DNA of 9,426 bases from Verrucomicrobiota bacterium (GTDB lineage: Bacteria > Verrucomicrobiota > Verrucomicrobiia > Chthoniobacterales > UBA10450): the NCBI GenBank assembly GCA_003219945.1, contig QHQV01000296.1, forward strand, positions 1-9,426, written 5' to 3'. The position numbers were made by a program, and so were the translations under genes. The notes under the pieces are model-generated. The model made no database searches. It worked only from the letters and a program-made list of their open reading frames with translations, and had not been told where the DNA came from. Numbering within the stretch: the first letter of the stretch is position 1; every line of letters begins with the position of its first letter. Below are positions 1-6,438 of the stretch, in pieces.

Positions 1-304
1 ATGAACCGTCTACCGTTGGCGACCAGCGCAGGACGAACTCCTGCGTGCGCGCCTCGTTTTCTTCTCGGAAGACCAGGCGGATGCGTCGGACGCTCTGGGG
101 GCAGTCGAACAGGAGGCGGATCGTCTGTTCTCCTGGGCTTTGCGCACGCCATCCTGTTGCGCCAACAGTCAACAGCGCTGATTCGATCGGGTGCGCCGCG
201 TCTTCCGATGTGACTTCGACTCGGGCTAGGGCTTCCAAGTCGAGCCAGGCTGTATTCGCTGACGGGCTTTCTCGCTGCGGCTGAGGACTGATTCGCTTTC
301 GCAT
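1..304 (-). CDS. Partial carbohydrate-binding-type protein (N-terminal 101 residues), runs off left edge
   Basis: The minus strand is open from an ATG at 304 to the window edge with no stop, giving 101 residues. A purine-rich AAAGGA lies about nine bases upstream of the ATG and supports this start. The protein starts MRKRISPQ, has no signal peptide, and contains the segments AWLDLEALARVEVTSEDAAH (residues 19-38), GEQTIRLLFDCPQSVRRIRL (58-77) and ARTQEFVLRWS (85-95). These resemble, from memory, a family of short bacterial proteins annotated as carbohydrate-binding and related in fold to F5/8 type C (discoidin) domains. The 'TIRLLF...RRIRLVF' stretch would be adjacent beta-strands of the jelly roll. 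The natural ligand is unknown and the label may be only structural. The plus-strand readings of this stretch look like shadows. Confidence is good that it is a gene, moderate for the family. Confidence 0.72.
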   Translation of the reverse strand, partial: MRKRISPQPQRESPSANTAWLDLEALARVEVTSEDAAHPIESALLTVGATGWRAQSPGEQTIRLLFDCPQSVRRIRLVFREENEARTQEFVLRWSPTVDGS

Positions 305-631
305 TCGTTTTTATCCTTTTTGACTGCTCCAAATCCGCGCGAAACGAGGAACCATCCTCACGAGACGCTTTTCAACAGCGGCCTCGCTTAGGTTTACTCG
401 GGTTCCAGTTGAATGTGGAGATCGCGCTAAGCGGTGTCTCAGCGAAGGTTCAGCCCGGCCGAAGGTGCGTTGAAACGTCGGATGACGTAATCAAAGATCC
501 TGTACAGAATCCGCGCCATCGTGTCAAGCCTTTTTCGCTTCCGATTTAGCGACTTGGGAGCAAATTGGGTCGCGTCTAAACTCCAAGAGTTTCTGTAACA
601 GTGTATTTTTCTCGAGTTCGAAAGCAGGCCA
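305..631. other. Gene-free spacer with probable long leader of the 304 gene
   Basis: No convincing coding frame was found on either strand in these 327 bases. The stretch holds the candidate promoter at 499-527, a CTGTACAG palindrome near 500, and a small stem on the minus strand (GAGGA 346-350 paired with TCCTC 355-359, loop of four bases) in the would-be leader. No tRNA-like or recognised riboswitch core was seen. No U-tract terminator was identified downstream of the gene ending at 632. Confidence 0.4.
499..527 (-). promoter_or_regulatory. Candidate sigma70-type promoter for the 304 gene
   Basis: On the minus strand a perfect TTGACA (-35) at 527-522 is followed after 17 bases by a weak TACAGG (-10) at 504-499. 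It points toward the gene starting at 304 and would leave a leader of roughly 190 bases. The -35 match and spacing are seen directly; the -10 is poor, so promoter activity is an inference. Confidence 0.35.
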
Positions 632-1132
632 TTAAATTTCCGGTGCAGGCATGGGTCCGAAAAATAGCCTCATCACCTTTTCCTTCCCAACAACGCGCAC
701 CAGTTCGTGCATCATGCAATACATGGCAATGAGGACAAACAGAATAATCTGAATCGCCCAGAAATGCGGCCACACGATTTCCGCCAGCAGCTTTCGATTG
801 CCTGCAACAAAGCCGCCAGTCTGCCGCCAGAAATCGATAAGACGTTCCACGTAGTGAATCAGGGCAGCCATTAGCCAGTAGATCAACGTCTTCCAAGCAA
901 CGTTGTAGATCAGCGGTTCATTAGGAAAGCGATTGATCATCGGCACCATGTCCGCGAGCAACACTGCTTTGCCCAGAATGAGGGCTGCGACGGCAATTGA
1001 AACTGAAGAGGATGGCGAGACTCCTGTTCCCTCCAGCATCAGTACGCGAATGAACATAATGATATGCAGCGCGACGAAAAAGAAGATCGTCGGCGGGAGG
1101 ATCTTGAAGAATTCTTCTTTTAGCTTGGTCAT
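632..1132 (-). CDS. Conserved four-helix integral membrane protein of unknown function
   Basis: A 166-residue protein starting MTKLKEEFFKILPP. Four hydrophobic segments are visible at about residues 13-33, 43-64, 74-97 and 122-143, with a basic segment after the last helix (ELVRVVGKEKVMRLFF) and the C-terminal tail GPMPAPEI. Conserved-looking polar motifs near membrane boundaries are NRFPNEPLIYNVAWKT (67-82), HYVERL (93-98) and EIVWPHFWAIQ (118-128). It resembles a family of uncharacterised membrane proteins of about 165 residues known from several Gram-negative phyla; no function is established to my knowledge. AAGGAAA lies about a dozen bases upstream of the ATG. It follows the cardiolipin synthase gene on the same strand after a 91-base gap, so co-transcription is possible. 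It has no signal peptide and is predicted to sit in the inner membrane. Confidence 0.8.
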   Translation of the reverse strand: MTKLKEEFFKILPPTIFFFVALHIIMFIRVLMLEGTGVSPSSSVSIAVAALILGKAVLLADMVPMINRFPNEPLIYNVAWKTLIYWLMAALIHYVERLIDFWRQTGGFVAGNRKLLAEIVWPHFWAIQIILFVLIAMYCMMHELVRVVGKEKVMRLFFGPMPAPEI

Positions 1133-1223
1133 TTTGAAGTGATTTCCTTTTTGCTAGGATGGCCAGCGAGTGTCCGGCGACCGTTGAAGTTGCTTGTGCA
1201 TGTTTGTTTTGGGCTATCGATTC

Positions 1224-2678
1224 TTACAAAATTGGTCCCAGCATTGCAACGGTGTTATTCCAAAGTCGGCGGGTCATCGGCCATTGGGCCACCGCCTCGG
1301 CGGTGACGGGATGGGAGCGAGCAAGATAGGCGTCCTGACGGCGGCGCATTTCGGCAGTTAAAGTCGGATCGTAGAACAGAATGTTGTTTTCGTAATTCAA
1401 ATCAAAACTGCGCCGATCCATGTTGGCCGAGCCGATCAGCGTGACTTCCCCGTCCAATGTGACTGACTTCGTATGGAGGAGGCCGCCTTGGTATTCGTAG
1501 ATGAGGACCCCGGCGGCGAGCAAGTCACTGTAGTAACTGCGACTGGCCGCGGCCACAATCCATGAGTCGTTTCGCGCAGGGAAAATAATAATGGTCTTTA
1601 CGCCGCGCCGGCCACTGGCACAAAGAGCGGCCTGCATGGCTTCGTCGGGCACATAATAGGGAGTCGTGATGACCAACTCCCGCCGGGCGGTGTATAACAA
1701 GGTTTCGAACACTTCGGGCATGGCCGAGTTATACACCGTCGGCCCGGTGCCAATGACCTGCGCCGTCAGCCCAGGGTCGCCGCGTGGCAACGGTTGACGC
1801 AACAAGGGCGTGAGATCGCCACCCATTTGCGCCATCCAGTCGCTCGCGAAAAGATACTGATTATGCCGGGCAATCGGCCCCTCAAAACGCATCATCGCAT
1901 CTACCCATGGTGCAAACCTTGGCTTGATCCGGAACTCGGGGTCTGCGCAGTTCTGACTGCCGCAATAGGTGATCCGATTATCAATCACCAGAATCTTGCG
2001 GTGATTGCGCAAATCGATGCGTCCTCGCAACGGACGCAAGAGAGGATTGCCGATGGGCAAGGCGGTAGCCACCTGAACGCCCGCCGCTTGCATGGCTTTC
2101 CAATGGGGGGATTCGATCATGATGTGCGAACCCAACCCATCGGCCATCACCCGGCAGGCGACATGGCGTGTAGCCGCCCGTTTCAGCGCCTCGACCACTT
2201 TGAGTCCATTGTTATCCGGCAGCCAGATGTAAAAGATCAGATGAACATGATCTTGAGAAGCATCAATATCTGCGACCATGGAGTCGATGGTCGCGTTGGA
2301 ATCTGACAGCAAGGTCGCGCAGTTGCCGCCCACGGGCTCGAAGCCATTGACCGAATAGCCGAGCCGGAAGAGGTGAGCGTAAGTCTCTGGAATTTTCGGT
2401 TGCAGATTAGGCGAATCCATCCCCGGGACCCTGGTAAGGTCAGGCATGACGGCCAGCACCGCGCACAGGCGACTCACACGCCGGCGGCCGATATTGGTTT
2501 CGCCGAGAAAGATATAGGCCAGGATCCCGATCACCGGCAGAACAATGATGACAACGATCCAGGCAACCCTTGAAGCGGGCTCCCGGTGTGGCCGCAAAAT
2601 GACCCGCGCAATGACGCCGAGGTGGACCAGGAAAAAGGCTGCCGTCCACAGTGCAGTCAGGATCTGAATTTCAGTCAT
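1224..2678 (-). CDS. cls: Cardiolipin synthase (phospholipase D superfamily)
   Basis: A 484-residue membrane enzyme of normal length for bacterial cardiolipin synthases, which condense two phosphatidylglycerol molecules into cardiolipin and glycerol in the inner membrane. Residues 5-60 form the PLDc_N region: two transmembrane helices (about 7-28 and 38-59) followed by the typical LGETNIGRRR. Two HKD catalytic motifs are intact: NHRKILVID with H226, K228 and D233, followed by YCGSQN; and LHTKSVTLD with H402, K404 and D409, followed by LIGSANMDRRSFDLNYE. Each HKD half supplies the histidine of a phosphatidyl transfer step. The ATG at 2678 puts the first helix at the extreme N-terminus as in relatives, but has no good ribosome binding site of its own; a short upstream frame overlaps it (see 2671-2703). 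It is transcribed away from the plus-strand metal operon. Confidence 0.95.
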   Translation of the reverse strand: MTEIQILTALWTAAFFLVHLGVIARVILRPHREPASRVAWIVVIIVLPVIGILAYIFLGETNIGRRRVSRLCAVLAVMPDLTRVPGMDSPNLQPKIPETYAHLFRLGYSVNGFEPVGGNCATLLSDSNATIDSMVADIDASQDHVHLIFYIWLPDNNGLKVVEALKRAATRHVACRVMADGLGSHIMIESPHWKAMQAAGVQVATALPIGNPLLRPLRGRIDLRNHRKILVIDNRITYCGSQNCADPEFRIKPRFAPWVDAMMRFEGPIARHNQYLFASDWMAQMGGDLTPLLRQPLPRGDPGLTAQVIGTGPTVYNSAMPEVFETLLYTARRELVITTPYYVPDEAMQAALCASGRRGVKTIIIFPARNDSWIVAAASRSYYSDLLAAGVLIYEYQGGLLHTKSVTLDGEVTLIGSANMDRRSFDLNYENNILFYDPTLTAEMRRRQDAYLARSHPVTAEAVAQWPMTRRLWNNTVAMLGPIL

Positions 2679-2703
2679 TCATAGGCTGGGTTGACGTGGT
2701 CAT
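2671..2703 (-). promoter_or_regulatory. Possible 10-codon leader peptide overlapping the cls start
   Basis: On the minus strand a purine run GAGAGAG lies just upstream of an ATG at 2703, which opens a frame reading MTTSTQPMND and stopping at 2671. Its last eight bases overlap the start of cls, whose ATG at 2678 lacks a Shine-Dalgarno sequence. This arrangement would permit translational coupling. It is an inference from spacing only. Confidence 0.25.
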
Positions 2704-2768
2704 TTTCTCTCTCGTGTGCAATTCGTTACGTAATCGCGGGATCAAACAAGCGCAAAGTCTTCCAACGA

Positions 2769-2798
2769 TTGATGACGACCTCGATTTACAGCGATAAT
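2769..2798 (+). promoter_or_regulatory. Candidate promoter of the metal operon
   Basis: TTGATG at 2769-2774 and GATAAT at 2793-2798 are separated by 18 bases and match the sigma70 consensus at 4/6 and 5/6. Transcription would begin near 2805, just before the ATG at 2817, which favours that start over upstream in-frame ATGs. The -10 region lies in a small dyad, GATA (2793-2796) and TATC (2804-2807), where a metal-responsive repressor could bind; no regulator gene is adjacent. Confidence 0.35.
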
Positions 2799-2816
2799 TG
2801 TGCTATCAGTTTGTTG

Positions 2817-3167
2817 ATGATTCGGAGGATAACGGTTTCTGTCGCAATCGTAGTCGCACTATTTACCGCGACGGTCCGATTGCCGGCCGCTCCGTGTATC
2901 ATCACAAACACTGCGAGCGAGAAGCCGTGTGTGCCTGGTTGCTGCGCGAATAAGGCATGCTGCACCACAACGCACCAACGCACTGGACCAGCCGCTCAGC
3001 CGCTAGCGAAAGCGGCCTCCGATCAGCAAAACATCACTACAATTTCTGCCATCATTCCAATTCCACTGGCCATTCAGACAACGGCCAACTCTTCCGTCTA
3101 TTCTAGCGTTGAGGCCGCATTCACTTCCTTGCCGCGACTCGCGCTTCTTTGCACATTTCTCATCTGA
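2817..3167 (+). CDS. Small secreted cysteine-rich protein, putative metal binder
   Basis: With the ATG at 2817 the product is 116 residues: MIRRITVSVAIVVALF is a Sec-type signal sequence with likely cleavage near RLPAA (21-25). The mature part begins with a Cys cluster, PCVPGCCANKACC (residues 37-49): C38, then Cys pairs at 42-43 and 48-49, plus C27. The remainder is Ala/Thr/Ser/Pro-rich with a hydrophobic C-terminus (LPRLALLCTFLI). The frame is also open upstream to 2691, but that extension has no signal-peptide logic and lies in front of the candidate promoter. No Shine-Dalgarno is evident, so the exact start is uncertain. Position as first gene of the operon and the Cys pairs suggest a periplasmic thiophilic-metal scavenger (copper, mercury or similar); this is inferred, as I know no characterised family member. 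Confidence 0.65.
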   Translation: MIRRITVSVAIVVALFTATVRLPAAPCIITNTASEKPCVPGCCANKACCTTTHQRTGPAAQPLAKAASDQQNITTISAIIPIPLAIQTTANSSVYSSVEAAFTSLPRLALLCTFLI

Positions 3168-3238
3168 TCCAAGAACGCTGACGCCCGGGGTGTGCCCATT
3201 CATCGGCATGCCTGGTCTTCAACCGCAGTCTTGGATCA

Positions 3239-3874
3239 ATGAAAACAACAACTTTCTTATCGCTATTACTTACAACTTTTAGTCCGGCTTTGATTTCGGA
3301 AGCCAAACCGCTTTCGTATGTCGGCGGCACGATGGTGATGCAGGAGAACGACGAGACGGGGCACACGGTCTCGTTGGATTACACGTTCATCCCAACGAAC
3401 GCGTTCGGCTTTTACCTCAAACAAGAGGAGAACGGTAAAGAGATCCTCATGGTCACGCCGGAGTTCAATACGCTGCTGAAACGATGGAACCTGCCCGATG
3501 GCCAGGGGAACATTTTTAACATGACTGGTGCCGGCCTGGCACGTTACCAGGGTAACAATCAGCCGTGTCTCTGGACTGCGTTCCTAGCCGACTACGAGTC
3601 GCGTCGCTGGTTTTTCTCTTACGAGCCGCGGTTTGTCTGGGACGGCGATATCGAGAAATCAGTCTGGCAGCGAACACGCATCGGCATAGCGCCCTATCTC
3701 GCTAAATACAACGACTTGAACACCTGGATCATGTTTCAGGTCGATCATCATCCGGCGAAGCACGACCATTTCGTGGCGACGCCGCTGATCCGCTTCTTCT
3801 ACAAAACCTACCTATTCGAGGTCGGTTACAGCAGCAATCAACACATCATGATCAACTGGCAAATTCAATTTTAA
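3239..3874 (+). CDS. Predicted outer-membrane beta-barrel protein of the metal operon
   Basis: A 211-residue protein. MKTTTFLSLLLTTFSPALISEA is a signal peptide with cleavage near residue 22. The mature sequence begins LSYVGGTMVMQENDE, then alternates polar and hydrophobic/aromatic residues in strand-like blocks (HTVSLDYTFIP, FGFYLKQEENG, RWFFSYEPRFVW, TRIGIAPYLAKY, TWIMFQVDHHP, YLFEVGYSS), and ends in NWQIQF, with the terminal Phe typical of BAM-inserted outer-membrane proteins. A His cluster, DHHPAKHDH (169-177), may face a loop or pore and bind metal. YVGGxMVMQxND proteins next to MerT/MerP-like genes are, from memory, found in several Gram-negative heavy-metal clusters without an assigned function. 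It starts 71 bases after the previous gene; the upstream GGAT is only a weak ribosome binding site. Confidence 0.75.
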   Translation: MKTTTFLSLLLTTFSPALISEAKPLSYVGGTMVMQENDETGHTVSLDYTFIPTNAFGFYLKQEENGKEILMVTPEFNTLLKRWNLPDGQGNIFNMTGAGLARYQGNNQPCLWTAFLADYESRRWFFSYEPRFVWDGDIEKSVWQRTRIGIAPYLAKYNDLNTWIMFQVDHHPAKHDHFVATPLIRFFYKTYLFEVGYSSNQHIMINWQIQF

Positions 3875-3884
3875 GGAGGAAAAC

Positions 3885-4169
3885 ATGAAAAATTATCTAC
3901 TAACACTCGTCGTCATCTTTGGCCTAACGGCAGCTGTTTCTGCCGACACAATCAAGGCCACAGTCAACGGAATGGTCTGCGGCTTCTGCGCAACCGGAAT
4001 TGAAAAAACCTTCAAGGCTCAGCCGGAAGTTAAAACCGTGGATGTCGACCTGGAAAACAAGCTGGTCACCATTCAGACAAAGCAAGGGCAAACACTGCAA
4101 GACTCAAAAATTAAGAAGTTGCTCGGCAACGCCGGCTACTCCGTCGTCGCTGTTGCACGACAGAAATAA
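3885..4169 (+). CDS. Periplasmic heavy-metal-associated (HMA) domain protein, MerP-like
   Basis: A 94-residue protein with signal peptide MKNYLLTLVVIFGLTAAVSA (cleavage after about residue 20), followed by a single HMA domain. The metal site is GMVCGFCATGIEK with C32 and C35, matching the GMxCxxC loop of MerP, CopZ and Atx1. The expected beta-alpha-beta-beta-alpha-beta layout follows (TVDVDLENKLVTI, then KIKKLLGNAGYSVV). Family members carry Hg(II) or Cu(I) between two thiols; as a secreted form it should shuttle metal in the periplasm to the membrane protein encoded next. A strong AAGGAGGA overlaps the previous stop codon, and the gene starts 10 bases after it. The stop overlaps the ATG of the next gene by one base (TAATG), a sign of translational coupling. 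Metal specificity cannot be read from the sequence; the family call is firm. Confidence 0.92.
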   Translation: MKNYLLTLVVIFGLTAAVSADTIKATVNGMVCGFCATGIEKTFKAQPEVKTVDVDLENKLVTIQTKQGQTLQDSKIKKLLGNAGYSVVAVARQK

Positions 4170-4540
4170 TGAACGTGCGAACCATTATTCTGGAGATCCT
4201 GACAATTCTCAGCTCCTTTAGCACGCTTATATGCTGTGCGTTGCCGGCAGCGCTCGTGACAATTGGAGCAGGTGCCGCGCTAGCCAGCGTCGTCACCGCA
4301 GTGCCACAGCTCGTTTGGCTTTCCGAACACAAGCTTCCGCTGTTCGCCTTTGGCGGATTGATGCTGGTGCTGTCCGGCGTCTCGGCTTACCGCAATCGCA
4401 ACGCGCCATGTCCCGCTGATTCCGCGCGGGCAAGGTCCTGTATGCGACTGCGGCGTTGGTCGGCACGCATTTTTTATTTCTCCGCGGTGTTATACGTCAT
4501 TGGTTTCTTCTTCGCATTTCTGCTCTCCCGGATCGTTTGA
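4169..4540 (+). CDS. MerT-like inner-membrane metal transport protein
   Basis: A 123-residue protein with about three transmembrane segments (roughly 12-42, probably including a break, 57-75 and 102-119). It carries the layout of MerT: a Cys pair in the first helix (STLICCALPAALVTIGAGA, C22-C23) and a second Cys pair in the loop before the last helix (C81 and C91, in CPADSARARSC). In MerT these pairs take Hg(II) from MerP and pass it inward. Similarity to true MerT is by architecture rather than clear sequence identity, so this is a MerT-like protein of unproven metal specificity. It is translationally coupled to the HMA gene through a one-base overlap and closes the operon; no merA, merR or P-type ATPase follows. 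It ends convergent to the sulfatase gene with a 175-base spacer in which no clear terminator was seen. Confidence 0.8.
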   Translation: MNVRTIILEILTILSSFSTLICCALPAALVTIGAGAALASVVTAVPQLVWLSEHKLPLFAFGGLMLVLSGVSAYRNRNAPCPADSARARSCMRLRRWSARIFYFSAVLYVIGFFFAFLLSRIV

Positions 4541-4715
4541 ATCCCGACTACTTTCAGCACCGATCGCTGAGATGCAGCCCCAACCCCAATTAGCTTTCTT
4601 GAGACTGTCGGCATTATCTCCCAGTACTTCACGCATCGACAGCACACACTTCATCACACCAGGGCTTCGACTCTCGCCTGAATGTCGTTTCGAATTTGCG
4701 TGTGCCTTCCGGCCG

Positions 4716-6353
4716 TTACTGGCCCGTACCTTTGCCGGCGGCCTCGGCCTGTTGCATCCTTTTCGCCATCTCCGCTTTCACTGCATCAAGGTTGAAGCTT
4801 GCGCCTCGCTGCATCGGCGGGTAATCGAGGAACGTCTGGAGTTCCTTGCCCATCACCTGCTGGACAAACACAAAACGCCAGAATTGGAATTTGAACCAAT
4901 CGAAGTATTGCTGAGCGCCGTCTTTTGTTCCGTTATTGGGCCAGCCCTGGCGCTCGAATGGGTCCAAGCGCAGGTTGATTAAATATGGTACATCAACATG
5001 TGTCTTCTCACCGAGCCAGCCTTGGGGCTGGTCAATAAAACGATACTTGTAGTCATCGATTCGCACCGCGCCGACTGTGCTTTCACCGAGGTAGAAGATT
5101 TCGTGACGGTTCGATGGCCCTTTGCCAGTGATGGCAGCCGTCTGGTCGTAGCCATCGAGGTGATTCTTATAGGTCCGATCGCCGAGTTTTACGCCTTTAA
5201 GCAACTGATCGGTGATGTTCGGGTTACCGGCGGCATCGAGGAAAGTTGGGAACCAGTCCAGTCCGGAGAAGATGCCGTTCTGCACGGAATCTGCCGGCAC
5301 ATGACTGGGCCAGCGCAGAATGCACGGCACGCGGAAGCCGCCTTCGAGGACCGTCCCCTTGGACTGAGCGAATGGTGTTGTTCCGCCATCGGGCCAGGTG
5401 AAAAGCTCGGTGCCATTATCGGTGGTAAAGACGACGATGGTATTATCGTCAACGCCGAGATCCTTCAGCTTCTGCATAACTAGACCGATGTCGTCATCGA
5501 GCTGGGCCATGCCTGCTTCCTCTTCCGACCAACCATTCACCGAATTGCGCATCTTCTCGTATTTGTCGGGAAGATGGGTGACGATGTGCATGCGTGTCGG
5601 ATTAAGCCAGCAGAAGAACGGTTTGCCGTCATTTTTGGCTTTCTCGATGAAAGCCAATGCGAAGTCACGGATCTCGTTATCCACGGTTTTCATCCGTTCA
5701 GGATAAAGTGTGCCAGCATCCTCTACCTTTTGTTTGCCTATCTTGCCCCATCGCGGCATCACGGTGGCGTCGTCGGTTTCGGTGGCCCAAGAATGGACCA
5801 TGTTGCGGGGGCCAACCTTGTCTAACAAGTCCTGCGGGTAATTAGGGTGGGCCGGGTCTTCCATCGCGTCGAGGTGATAGAGATATCCGAAGAACTCGTC
5901 GAACCCATGGACAGTTGGCAGAAACTCATTCAGATCGCCGAGATGATTCTTACCGAACTGACCGGTTGCGTAACCCTGCGCTTTAAGTGCCGTCGCGATC
6001 GTACAGGCTTCAGCCGGTAGACCGGTTTTGGCGCCCGCCTGGCCGACTGTGGTCATGCCCGTCCGAATTGGCAATTCCCCGGTGATGAAGTTCGCCCGGC
6101 CCGCCGTGCAACTCGCCTCAGCGTAATAGTCGGTGAACAGCATCCCTTCCTTGGCAAGCTTGTCGAGGTTTGGCGTTCGCCCTGCCATCATGCCGCGATG
6201 GTAGGCGCCTATGTTCCACATGCCGATATCATCGCCCATGATGAACAGGATGTTGGGTTTCTTGTCTTGCGCCTGGGCTGGAGCGACCGCACTGAAAAGC
6301 GCAGCCGTGGTTGTAAGCAGCGACAAACCGTTACGTATTAAGTGTCGTTTCAT
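4716..6353 (-). CDS. Secreted arylsulfatase (formylglycine-dependent, CxAxR type)
   Basis: A 545-residue sulfatase of full family length that hydrolyses sulfate esters in the periplasm or outside the cell. MKRHLIRNGLSLLTTTAALF leads a Sec signal peptide cleaved near AQA (26-28). The alkaline-phosphatase-like fold shows its metal and active-site residues: NILFIMGDDIG (D41, D42), the signature SCTAGR with C82 as the residue oxidised to formylglycine and R86, GKNHLGD (K135, H137), RMHIVTH (H256), TTDNGTE (D312, N313) and SKGT (K332). The third signature position is Ala instead of the usual Pro (C-x-P/A-x-R), an accepted variant. Maturation needs a formylglycine-generating enzyme or anSME, not encoded here. 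No Shine-Dalgarno is visible; the ATG follows an A-rich CAACAACAATAAACAAAA tract. It lies 85 bases downstream of the split lipoprotein gene on the same strand. The natural substrate is unknown. Confidence 0.93.
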   Translation of the reverse strand: MKRHLIRNGLSLLTTTAALFSAVAPAQAQDKKPNILFIMGDDIGMWNIGAYHRGMMAGRTPNLDKLAKEGMLFTDYYAEASCTAGRANFITGELPIRTGMTTVGQAGAKTGLPAEACTIATALKAQGYATGQFGKNHLGDLNEFLPTVHGFDEFFGYLYHLDAMEDPAHPNYPQDLLDKVGPRNMVHSWATETDDATVMPRWGKIGKQKVEDAGTLYPERMKTVDNEIRDFALAFIEKAKNDGKPFFCWLNPTRMHIVTHLPDKYEKMRNSVNGWSEEEAGMAQLDDDIGLVMQKLKDLGVDDNTIVVFTTDNGTELFTWPDGGTTPFAQSKGTVLEGGFRVPCILRWPSHVPADSVQNGIFSGLDWFPTFLDAAGNPNITDQLLKGVKLGDRTYKNHLDGYDQTAAITGKGPSNRHEIFYLGESTVGAVRIDDYKYRFIDQPQGWLGEKTHVDVPYLINLRLDPFERQGWPNNGTKDGAQQYFDWFKFQFWRFVFVQQVMGKELQTFLDYPPMQRGASFNLDAVKAEMAKRMQQAEAAGKGTGQ

Positions 6354-6438
6354 TTTTGTTTATTGTTGTTGTTTGGTTTCGCGTGTGTGGAGGGACAGTT
6401 GAATTAAACCGTGACTCATGAAATTTAAGCTATCTTGC

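Noticed and set aside
1794..2306. 170-codon plus-strand open frame
   Set aside because: It lies wholly antisense to the cardiolipin synthase, covers its HKD region, and reads as a low-complexity His/Pro/Arg-rich peptide with no domain or ribosome binding site.
2691..2816. Upstream in-frame extension of the Cys-rich protein from the ATG at 2691 or 2772
   Set aside because: The extension precedes or overlaps the candidate promoter, bears no ribosome binding site, and would bury the signal peptide starting at 2817.
2817..4540. Calling the operon a mercury-resistance (mer) operon
   Set aside because: There is no merA, merR or merD, and the MerT-like protein matches by architecture only; metal specificity is undetermined.
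4500..5483. Two plus-strand frames of about 160 codons (4500-4982 and 4998-5483)
   Set aside because: Both are mostly antisense to the arylsulfatase, whose motifs are intact; neither has family-like sequence.
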